64,000 bases of DNA from Pascua guehoae (lineage: Eukaryota > Basidiomycota > Tremellomycetes > Trichosporonales > Trichosporonaceae). Position 1 is the first letter of the stretch. Each line of letters begins with the position of its first letter. Both the position numbers and the translations under genes were made by a program. The stretch spans positions 674,962 through 738,961 of the forward strand of contig BCJX01000011.1 in assembly GCA_001600415.1 (NCBI GenBank). The letters run 5' to 3'. Below are positions 56,541-64,000 of this stretch, piece by piece. The notes below the pieces were generated by a model. It worked only from the letters and a program-made list of their open reading frames with translations. It was not told the origin of the DNA and searched no databases.

Positions 56541-56732
56541 GCCGTGCTTGTGCATGACGAAGACGCCTGCTCACCCTCAACAAAAGGCCCAAGTCCCGGC
56601 GTATAGCCAGCACCATGCACCATGGTAAATGCCACCAATGACGGCCATGGCAGCATGCGTGTGCGATATGCAGCATGCAGCATGCACTGTCTCTGTTGTT
56701 AAGCATGCATGTGCATGTTGTTGCCCGTTGCC

Positions 56733-56760
56733 CACCATGCACCATGCACCATGCACCATG
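56733..56760. repeat. CACCATG x4 heptamer repeat
   Basis: Four tandem heptamers, close to other GCATGC-containing words in the RPL29 upstream region. Confidence 0.85.
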
Positions 56761-57095
56761 AATGCTAGATCGCATGCATCCATGGCCCTTTGCCACCGAC
56801 CGCCACCCGCCACGAGGACCTCGTCGCATGGCACCCACGTGCCGGTCCAAAAGTGCCACACGCCCAATCCCCCAAATGCCGACCAAACTGCCCCCCCGTG
56901 TGGCACACCCACCCAGACTCGAATCCACCAGCCAGCAGCCAACGCCTGGGCGGCGGCCTGGCTGGGTGAGCAGGCAGGTGTGCAGAGTGCGTGTGCGCTC
57001 GCTCGCTCGCCGCGTCGCTGGCTTCATCGTTTGCTGGTTTATGCAAAAGCCTTCTCTCCTTGTCCGACACCCCGCAAAAGCAAACTCCCGTCAAA

Positions 57096-57985
57096 ATGGC
57101 CAAGTCCAAGAACCACACCGCGTGAGTGGGACACTAGGGGTGGCGTGCGGAGCATAGCTGACGAGCAGGCACAACCAGACCAGGAAGGGTGAGCGCGCGA
57201 TCGAGTCGATGGAGGGGGGCGCATAGGGAGGGGCGATGGAGAGGGGGATGGAGGAGTGGGGATGGGGGTGACGAGGGCGATGAGGACTGGGATGGGGGGG
57301 AAGGCGTTGAAAGTTGCGGATGAGCGCGGACGGTGGAGTGCATTGAGGATGGCAGAGACGAGAGCGAGGACGAGGACGAGGCATGCGTCGACCGCCCGTG
57401 GTCCATTCGTCGTGCCCCGAGCTCGAGGTGACGGGCGGAAGCGACGACCAGACGCCGACGCGCCCGTCCGCCTTCCCCTCTCCTTCGTTCTGCTGCACTC
57501 TCCGCTCTCCCTCGTTCTGCTGCAATCTCCCCTCTCCCAACTCGACTCGCCCGAATCCCCCGTCTAGATCGACAGACAGCCACGAACCAAGACCACAGAC
57601 TAACCCCCAGCGCACCGCAACGGTATCACCAAGATCCAGACGCAGCGCTACAAGTCGATGAAGGGTGTCGACCCCAAGGTGTGTACCCCCGGCGTGTGTG
57701 TGCTATTGTGTGCTGACAGAGTGTTTCCTGGATTTTTGTCTTGTCGTTCATTTTCACTCACTCTCGATTTCCTTGCCGACTTTACACTCTCCATTCCCCA
57801 CGACCTCACCTCGACCCATGCCCCCTGCTCCACGACTTATCCATCATCCCGCGCACCCACTCCTCACGACGCGCTTCCCCTCGCTCCACTCGGGTTTCCA
57901 ACAGTTCCGCCGCAACGCCAAGTTCGCCGCCCAGGGCACCCAGAAGGCCGTTGCCGCGGCCAAGGCTGCTGCCGCCAAGGCATAA
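57096..57985 (+). CDS. RPL29: 60S ribosomal protein eL29
   Basis: Small basic protein of the large subunit. Four exons: 57096-57121, 57169-57188 (20 nt), 57611-57678 and 57905-57985, giving 64 residues. MAKSKNHTAHNQTRKAHRNG and GITKIQTQRYKSMKGVDPKF follow the family exactly; yeast ends soon after FRRNxRFA, whereas here the C-terminus runs on as an Ala/Lys tail (KAVAAAKAAAAKA). The introns are 47, 422 and 226 nt, long for this genome, a common feature of ribosomal protein genes. I searched the introns by eye for C/D-box snoRNA motifs and found none convincing. TAA at 57983-57985. Confidence 0.95.
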
Positions 57986-59139
57986 ATCCGACCCGCGCCA
58001 CTGCGAAACAGTCGGATTGGATGTGCTTGGCAATACTAGACGGTGTACCATCATTGCGTTGCGGGATGAGACCATTGCCATGACGCCGCGAGGCGGATGT
58101 ACCGTGCCCCTAGAGGGCGGGAGCGCGTGGGCGAGTTTAGAGCTGGGTAGTGTTGAGTAAGGGGGGCAGGGGGGGTTTAGTTGGGAGCATCTGGGGCTGG
58201 AACTGCAGCTGGAGCCGGAGCCATGGGGTGTCAGTCGGAGACTGCAGCGGTTGGGCTCGGCAGCAGGTAGGCGCAGTGGCAGTGGGAGTCACTGGGCAGC
58301 AATAAGGTTCCACGGTGTAAGCAGGGGACGAGTGGCACGAAGAGCGGAACGAGTCCGAGAGGGGAAGGAGTCCGCGAGGGATGAGCCGTGAGCAAGTCGT
58401 AGAGGGTTCAGCGAGCAGTCATCCACAGTCAGTGAGCAGCGAGCAGCAGAAACCAAGGCGCCAGAGTTATTGAGTTTGCCCGTGGCATCTCTCCTTAATT
58501 CTCTTCAGTACGTGCTATCGACACTCGACACTTGCTCTCTGGCCTTGTGTCGCGTATCGTGGTGGCGGAAGTAGGCACTCCCAAATGACCGTCTCTGCCA
58601 CCCGTGTGCTCGAGGGGGCATTGCCCACTTCGTCCCCCGTGCATACTCGGTGTGAGTGCCGACAGGCTTCTGGTCAGATATCGGGTGTTGGACGTGGTCC
58701 TGCCACCGTTGTCCAAAACCTGTCTACCCCTGTATCTGAGCGGAGTGGCCTGCTATCCCGGCCCATCGTCCGTAGCCGTATTCCGTTCTTGGTGGTGTCG
58801 ACTGACGGTGCTGTGACTGTAGATGGGCTGGAGTTGAGACTTGGAGTACTGGCGACCTCGTGGCCTCGTACGGGTGGGACAGTGTAGATGTTCACTCTTG
58901 TTCCGCAGCGCCGCATGTGCTCGAACGTCGGCCATGGTCATCTTGAGCCTTGTCCTTGAGCAGGCCTTGAGCCTGCACTATATCCCTGTCGAGTTGGGTT
59001 CGATCGAAGACTCGCGTACGCAAGATGGCGCAAGACGTGATGACTAGGACTGGTGCATGCAAATGACTGGTACGCGTACTCCTCCTCTGCCTCCCGATCC
59101 CCCTTGAGACTCCCCACAGGACTCTCATCCGCCCCCCTA
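57986..59139. other. Convergent 3' intergenic region
   Basis: About 1.15 kb between the RPL29 stop and the stop of the TPR-type gene. Unique sequence with GAGCAG/CAGCAG-type short repeats at about 58380-58455. No gene supported; ORF 58585-58887 has no family features. Confidence 0.55.
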
Positions 59140-60930
59140 CTACTTCTTCCCCTTCGCCTCGTCGAGCATGGCAAAGACTTTATCCTGCACACGCGCATAT
59201 CCGCGCCAGTACCGCATCCACTCTTCGCCCCTGCCGACCGCGTCCTGCTCGCCCGCGCGCGAGTCGGTCGTCCCGCTCTCGGCGGCGCAGAGGCTCATGG
59301 CGCGCTCATAGCACTCGCCCGCGTGTTCGAGGCGGTGGAGCGCGTCCGCCTTGTCCGTGGCCGGCGAGCGCTCGAGGAGGGCGCCCTGGGTATAATACGC
59401 CTCGGCGGCCGTGAGGAGCGTGTCGCGCACGAGGCGCTTGGCGGGCTGCGCGCAGACATTTTCGCGCGGCATCGTGTACGCCGTCGGCAGCGCGGGGGTG
59501 AGGCGCGCGAGGACGGCCTCTGCGCGCTCGCTCGCGACCGTCGCGTCTTCGAGGACGTTGGCGCGCGAGTCCTTTAGCGCGTGCGCGACGCTCGCGGCGT
59601 GCAGCTGCAAGAGGGCGGCGCGGGACTCGTCCCACGCTGCCTGGAGCGAGGCGGCGGCCGTGGTCGGGAGGGGCGCGGCGAGCGGCGTCGCGTCCGCGGG
59701 GAGCAGGGAGCGCGCGAGGGCCTGCGCTTGGGCGGCCGCGCCGAGGGCGCCGGCCTGTGCGTCCGCCGCCGACGCCGAGATCAGGAGCGACGTCGCGGCG
59801 CGCAGGACGGGGGGCGCGAGCGTGGGCGTCGGCACGTCGGCGGTGGCACTCGGCGTTGGGGGAGCGGGTGCAGGTGCCGCTGTGCTCGAGCCAAACGGCC
59901 ACCACCCGCGGGAGCGCGGTGCCACGGCCGCTGGCGCAGCAGCAGCGGTCCCAGTCACAGGTGCGTCGATGCCGCCGCGCCGCAGGCCCCACGCCCACCA
60001 CGCATGTGCGGCGGGCGCGTCGCCGGCACGCAGGGCGAGGTCGCCGAGCTTGTGCGCGAGGCGCATGGCGCGGGCGGTCGTGACAGGCGTCCCCGCATCG
60101 GGCTGGACGGCAAGGACGCGCTCGTAGAGCTCGCGGGCGTGTGCGAGCGAGTCGGGCGTGCCGATGCGTTCCTGCAGCCCGGCCTTGAGCATGACGAGGT
60201 CGATGGCGGTGGGATCGGGCGTGGGCGCGGCCGACGACGCGTCGGCGCCGTGTCCGAGGGGATACGCCCCGGGGCCCGGGACGCGGTCTGGCCGCAGTTC
60301 GGGCGGGAAAACAAAGCCCTTTTTGCGCGCCTGTTCCATCGCGGCGTCGATATACTCGTCGGCGAGCTCGTACCCCCTGTCGACGTTGTTGATGACGCCG
60401 CCGCTCCCGCCAATCATGCCCTTCAAGTTTGGATGGAGCCCGCTCGAACTGCGCGCCTTTCCAATCGCGCCCGCACTCTCGCCCGCCCCCCACTCCCAGC
60501 AGATCCACGCGCCCCGCAGCGCATGGCGTGCGCGCCACCCCAGGCGCGGGTCGGTGCCGCCCCGCGCCCCGCCCGTCCACGCCTGGTTCTCGTCGGCCCA
60601 CGCATACTCGTCGTCCTCGCCCGCGCGCGACGCCGGCGCAAGGCACACGTGCTCGACGTAAAAGTGCAGCCCTTCAAACCCCGCATACGCGGCCCCCGCA
60701 AGTCCCAGCCCCGTAAAGACAATGTACTTGACCACACGGCCCAGGTAGGAGACCGTGTAGGCCGCCGGCGCCGCGTAGTCTTCGCGCGGCATGTCGGGCG
60801 GCATCTGGAGCGGTTTCCGAGGCACGTTGCTCGCGTGCCGCCGCGCCAGGGGTGCCCGTGGGCACAGTGTCGGCGCGGGCGCGCGGGCGCGCGAGAGCGG
60901 GAGCCGCGCGGGGCGGACGAGGCGCGACAT
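59140..60930 (-). CDS. Mitochondrial inner-membrane TPR-like protein (MGR3-like)
   Basis: Single-exon gene of 596 residues from the ATG at 60930. Residues 1-40 are an Arg-rich, Asp/Glu-free presequence (MSRLVRPARLPLSRARAPAP). One transmembrane segment is visible at about 66-88 (VVKYIVFTGLGLAGAAYAG). The rest is Ala-rich and helical with TPR-like pairs, for example DSLAHARELYERVLAVQPDA, RAMRLAHKLGDLALRAGD, RDTLLTAAEAYYTQGALLE and LHRLEHAGECYERAMSLC. Presequence, single membrane pass and TPRs match Mgr3, a Yme1 i-AAA adaptor, but the repeats are degenerate and I hold that name loosely. An in-frame ATG at 61023 would add 31 residues without improving the presequence. The dense GC-rich antisense frames are shadows. 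Confidence 0.75.
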   Translation of the reverse strand: MSRLVRPARLPLSRARAPAPTLCPRAPLARRHASNVPRKPLQMPPDMPREDYAAPAAYTVSYLGRVVKYIVFTGLGLAGAAYAGFEGLHFYVEHVCLAPASRAGEDDEYAWADENQAWTGGARGGTDPRLGWRARHALRGAWICWEWGAGESAGAIGKARSSSGLHPNLKGMIGGSGGVINNVDRGYELADEYIDAAMEQARKKGFVFPPELRPDRVPGPGAYPLGHGADASSAAPTPDPTAIDLVMLKAGLQERIGTPDSLAHARELYERVLAVQPDAGTPVTTARAMRLAHKLGDLALRAGDAPAAHAWWAWGLRRGGIDAPVTGTAAAAPAAVAPRSRGWWPFGSSTAAPAPAPPTPSATADVPTPTLAPPVLRAATSLLISASAADAQAGALGAAAQAQALARSLLPADATPLAAPLPTTAAASLQAAWDESRAALLQLHAASVAHALKDSRANVLEDATVASERAEAVLARLTPALPTAYTMPRENVCAQPAKRLVRDTLLTAAEAYYTQGALLERSPATDKADALHRLEHAGECYERAMSLCAAESGTTDSRAGEQDAVGRGEEWMRYWRGYARVQDKVFAMLDEAKGKK

Positions 60931-61557
60931 TGTCAGTGGTCGTGTGTTGGTGTATCGTCGTATTGGTGGTCGGTGGTGAGAGCGACGAGCAGAGATGTTC
61001 ACAGTCGCCACATCGGAATCCATGCCCGACCCAGCCGCCGAAAATGACGTCGCATCTCGACACTAGGCGCTAGCTACAGCTGCCTCTTCTACTGTAGGCG
61101 TCTAAATGCAATGACACGCCTAATCTGCCCCATCCAACTCTACCCGAAAACACGCTAATTTTCTCCCGACATGTCGTGCATGCCGTGGTTAGTCACCAAA
61201 CTTGTTGGGGATCGGCAGCGAGCCAACCAGGACAAAGCTGATCCTGTGCAGCGATTGCAATATTGATCAAACTTCGGCTACCCCAACTTCTAGATCCGAT
61301 CCGGTCCCATGCCCCGACACCCGCCGCCCCCCGACTCGAACTCTCCATGTATGCTGTGAAAAAAGCAAACCCGTGTCCACGCCCGATGCGATGCCGTGCG
61401 ATGCGCCCTTGCCAGTCAGCACAGGTTGCTCTGGAGCAGGCTCATGGTACATACACTGGTGGGGGTCTGCATACTGTTCATGTCCGTCTATGCGCGCGCG
61501 ACGGTAATGTGTGCGCGCGCGAGTTGCCTCTCCCGACGTCGCGACGCGTGCTGCCGC
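60931..61557. other. Intergenic, upstream of TPR gene and downstream of carbonic anhydrase
   Basis: 627 bp with no gene supported. Nothing repetitive of note. Confidence 0.5.
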
Positions 61558-62268
61558 CTACTGCCCGGTGAGGTTGTAAATCTTCTGAATGTCCTTGAGG
61601 ATGCCCTCGCAGTCGACGTCGAGGTCCTTGAGGAGGCCGTCCTTGAAGCCAAAGACCCAGCCGTGGACAATGGGGTAGTTGTTCTTTGCAAACGAGCGCT
61701 GGAACGCGGCCGTCTTGATCACGTTGCGGCACTGCTCGACAACGTTGAGCTCGACGAGGCGGTTGTAGCGGTCCTCTTCGCCCTCGATGGCGTCGAGCTC
61801 CTTTTCGTGCAGGCGGTAAATGTCGCGAATGTTGCGGAGCCATGGGTTGAGAATACCCAGGTCCTTTGGCGTCATGGCGGCCTTGACACCACCGCAGCCA
61901 TAGTGCCCACAGACGACAATGTGCTTGACGTTGAGGTGCTCGACCGCATAGTTGATGACGGCCATGACATTGACGTCGACATTGCACACGAGGTTTGCAA
62001 TGTTGCGGTGGATAAACGCCTCGCCCGGCTTGAGGCCCGTAATCTCCTCGGCGGGGATGCGCGAGTCCGAGCACCCGATCCACAGGTACTCTGGCGACTG
62101 GCCCGCAGCGAGCTTTGCAAAGAACTCGGGGTCGTTTGCCTTTTGCTGTTGCGCCCACTTGCGATTGTTCTCAAACACGCGCTTGTAGCTCTCCTGCTGG
62201 GACATGTTGCCGATGTTGCGCAAGTTGAGGGGGATGGCGGACGTGCTCGAGAAGCGCGGTCGAAACAT
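61558..62268 (-). CDS. Beta-class carbonic anhydrase
   Basis: Zinc enzyme that interconverts CO2 and bicarbonate; in fungi it supplies bicarbonate for carboxylations and CO2 sensing. Intronless. From the ATG at 62268 it has 236 residues, with zinc ligands C66, H122 and C125 and the Asp-Arg dyad D68/R70 (WIGCSDSRIPAEE, VVCGHYGCGGVKA). FIHRNIANLVCNVDVN and the C-terminal IVHGWVFGFKDGLLKDLDVD complete the fold. An internal Met at 62205 (MSQQESYKRV) would give 215 residues and a cytosolic form. The extra N-terminus (MFRPRFSSTSAIPLNLR) is basic and could be a mitochondrial signal, so two start sites or isoforms are possible. Resembles fungal Can2/Nce103. Confidence 0.94.
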   Translation of the reverse strand: MFRPRFSSTSAIPLNLRNIGNMSQQESYKRVFENNRKWAQQQKANDPEFFAKLAAGQSPEYLWIGCSDSRIPAEEITGLKPGEAFIHRNIANLVCNVDVNVMAVINYAVEHLNVKHIVVCGHYGCGGVKAAMTPKDLGILNPWLRNIRDIYRLHEKELDAIEGEEDRYNRLVELNVVEQCRNVIKTAAFQRSFAKNNYPIVHGWVFGFKDGLLKDLDVDCEGILKDIQKIYNLTGQ

Positions 62269-63331
62269 ATAGGCGTCGTCGCGGGACAAAAAGTGGTTGG
62301 GTGGGCACGAGGTACGACGTGATCGTAGTGGGGTTTGGGATGTCGGCGACGGAGATAAAAAGGTTTGGCGGGTGCCCGTTGTACCGTTGTTGCAACTTCT
62401 TGTTTTTGTGTCCGTCGCAACAAATGATGTCAGAATTGTGCCTGAAAAAAAAAGTGTGTCTCGTCGGGTTTATCACCACCCACCAACTCCCTACAGGGCC
62501 CACAATCTGGTCGGTCACTCCCCGACGACGTGCTCGGTGGTCCACCCCTCACATCCATCATAACCCTGCTTGCATTGGTGAGAATGACCCGAAACGGCCC
62601 GCTGCATGTTCGCCATGAATGCCTTTATGCCATTAGCGCCATTCGCGCATTAGCATGCTAGCACGCTTGCTTCTGGGCACGTGGCTGGCACCCGCGGTGG
62701 CTCGGTACTCTCGGTACACTCGGTTCTCGGTCGCTGCGCCGCACACTGTAGCCGACCAACCAACCCCGCTCGAGGCGGATATCCCACATGGGTCATCTCT
62801 TGCCAAGCTTGTCGCTCCACATACTGTGGGCTACCATCGACCAGCTGACCAGCATAACAAGCGAGGGGAGACTGCAACAAGAGTATATGGTACCTCACAA
62901 TGCCGGGAGCGGGACAAGACCGGACGAATCAAAGCAGCACCAGGCGCGATGAAACCCCCGCTCAAACCGTGGACAGAGGGGGCAGGTGCGACGATTCCAC
63001 AGTTCTGGGTACGGGCAGCCCGACGACGCGCATGATCCTGGGGTCAAATGGGCCAGTGCTACTTGCAAACAACGCACGAGGCGGTTCAGCGCCTTGGCAT
63101 GCATGGCAACAAACAATCAGCTGGCAGCTGATGTCTTCCGCTTAAATATTACTGTACCCGAACCGCCAACCCGCGAACCACTGAACTCGGGCATCAAAGC
63201 ATCCCGCGCACGGCCTCAACGTAAATGCCAAGACATGGCGGCGGGCCATGCGCGACAAGACACCAGTCATATATATGTATCCCCCAGTCGCCAGTCGGTG
63301 AATGATTTCACCCACATCGACCCATCTCACC
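62269..63331. other. Divergent intergenic region
   Basis: 1.06 kb between carbonic anhydrase and the secreted-protein gene. Only short frames; no RNA genes or repeats recognised. Confidence 0.55.
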
Positions 63332-64000
63332 ATGCTCTCCCTCCTTTACCCACTGTCTCTACTCGCGCTCGCCGCCGCGCAGAGCCCCGCAAGCAGCGCG
63401 CCGGCGCCCAGCGCCACGGCCAGCGCTAACGCCAACGATGCGGGCTCAAACAACACGACGACCAAGTTCTGGATCAACGCCGACTCCAGTATGTCGCCTG
63501 TCCTGTCCTGTCCGTGGCCGCAGCCTCACTCACTAACGCATCCCCAGTGACGATCGGCGGCAACGGGACAACCTGCCACTTTGAGGGGCTCAACGAGACG
63601 GGGGCCATCTGGCTCCGCAACCCCGACCTGTCGCTCACCCCAAACGACTTTGCCGCCGCGTCTGACGTGATGGACGGGTTTACGAGCATGGGCATGTCGC
63701 TGCCTGCGGGGTAAGTCTTTGGGAGACAAGGATGCTGGCCGTGGACCGAGCGTTGCGGGGGCCATGGGCTGTGGGGCCATCTGTGCTTGCTTTGCAGTTT
63801 TGGCCTGAGGATATAGTTGGGGGTTGGGTGTCTGTGTTGCGATCGTTTGATCGTTTGTCCTGCTGTCTGTGCGTGGCCGTGCTTGTCTGTGCGCATAGCC
63901 ATGACGGCCAGCACTGTGGACACGACCATGACGGCCAGTGCTGACAAGACAGAACGCTCCCCGGCGACAACTACATCCTGATCCTCACTCCCCAAAACAA
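63332..64000 (+). CDS. Secreted Ser/Thr-rich protein, 3' part beyond window
   Basis: Three exons are visible: 63332-63488, 63548-63710 and 63954 onward (open at 64000), phases fit. The signal peptide is MLSLLYPLSLLALAAAQ, followed by a Ser/Ala-rich linker and N-glycosylation sequons (NNTT, NGTT, NETG). Further on are WINADSMTIGGNGTTCHFEG, GAIWLRNPDLSLTP and MSLPAGTLPGDNYILILTPQ. The last phrase resembles the Kre9/Knh1-like cell-wall domain found in GPI-anchored fungal proteins, but too little is present to be sure. A cell-wall or secreted protein is the safe reading. Confidence 0.7.

Larger units (their letters stand above)
56075..57095. other. Intergenic with several minisatellites upstream of RPL29
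   Basis: 1.02 kb. Holds a GGCTGAGCTGGGGCTG minisatellite at about 56186-56291, an 11-bp tandem (ACAGATCGTGT) at 56512-56540, clustered GCATGC/TGCATG words at 56650-56720, and CACCATG x4 at 56733-56760. No gene supported. Confidence 0.65.

Noticed and set aside
59581..61047. 488-codon plus-strand frame opposite the TPR-type gene
   Set aside because: Arg/Gly-rich antisense shadow in very GC-rich coding sequence.

Overview
This window is nuclear DNA of a fungus. It is GC-rich, its genes carry many short introns (mostly 40-220 nt, GTRAGT-type donors, CTRAC-type branch sites shortly before CAG/TAG acceptors), and the proteins look like those of Tremellomycete yeasts. A basidiomycete yeast of the Trichosporonales type is my inference; no rRNA or other species-level marker is present. 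I support 22 protein genes (two cut by the window edges), one tRNA gene, a small assembly gap and several simple repeats. Exon boundaries were read by hand and checked by reading phase and family alignment from general knowledge; no search was run.

Layout, left to right. 1-12.3 kb: a mitochondrial phospholipid scramblase (AIM25, minus, cut at the left edge), ribosomal protein eS27 (minus), the 40S assembly factor LTV1 (minus), TIM13 (plus), an unrecognised ORF (minus) and the 60S processing factor RRP1 (minus). 12.6-25 kb: a SNF2-family remodeller lacking its entire first ATPase lobe (plus), a large non-RD protein kinase with an RS-like tail (plus), an intron-containing tRNA-Ser(CGA), and an 850-residue protein of unknown function (plus). 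25.6-38.1 kb: a TMS1/SERINC membrane protein (minus), exportin-T (LOS1, plus), an FAD phenol-hydroxylase-type monooxygenase (plus) and, convergent with it, an MFS sugar/quinate-type transporter (minus). 39.4-56.1 kb: AFG1 mitochondrial ATPase (plus), V-ATPase catalytic subunit A (VMA1, plus), a serine O-succinyltransferase-type enzyme of cysteine synthesis (minus, with an 11-N gap at its probable start), a BRCT plus zinc-finger plus Myb-like protein resembling Rap1 (minus) and proteasome ATPase RPT1 (plus). 57-64 kb: ribosomal protein eL29 (plus), a mitochondrial TPR-type membrane protein (minus), a beta-carbonic anhydrase (minus) and the start of a secreted protein (plus, cut at the right edge).

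Most of this is a housekeeping neighbourhood, with repeated themes of ribosome assembly and tRNA export (eS27, LTV1, RRP1, LOS1, eL29) and mitochondrial maintenance (AIM25, TIM13, AFG1, the TPR protein). Apart from the possible aromatic-compound uptake/hydroxylation pair at 33-38 kb there is no sign of a dedicated gene cluster, and I found no transposon, CRISPR array or phage. The observations most worth following are the SNF2 gene without its first ATPase lobe, the Rap1-like protein, the three-E-box block upstream of VMA1, the very small exons, and the poly-G intron plus gap in the serine O-succinyltransferase gene.
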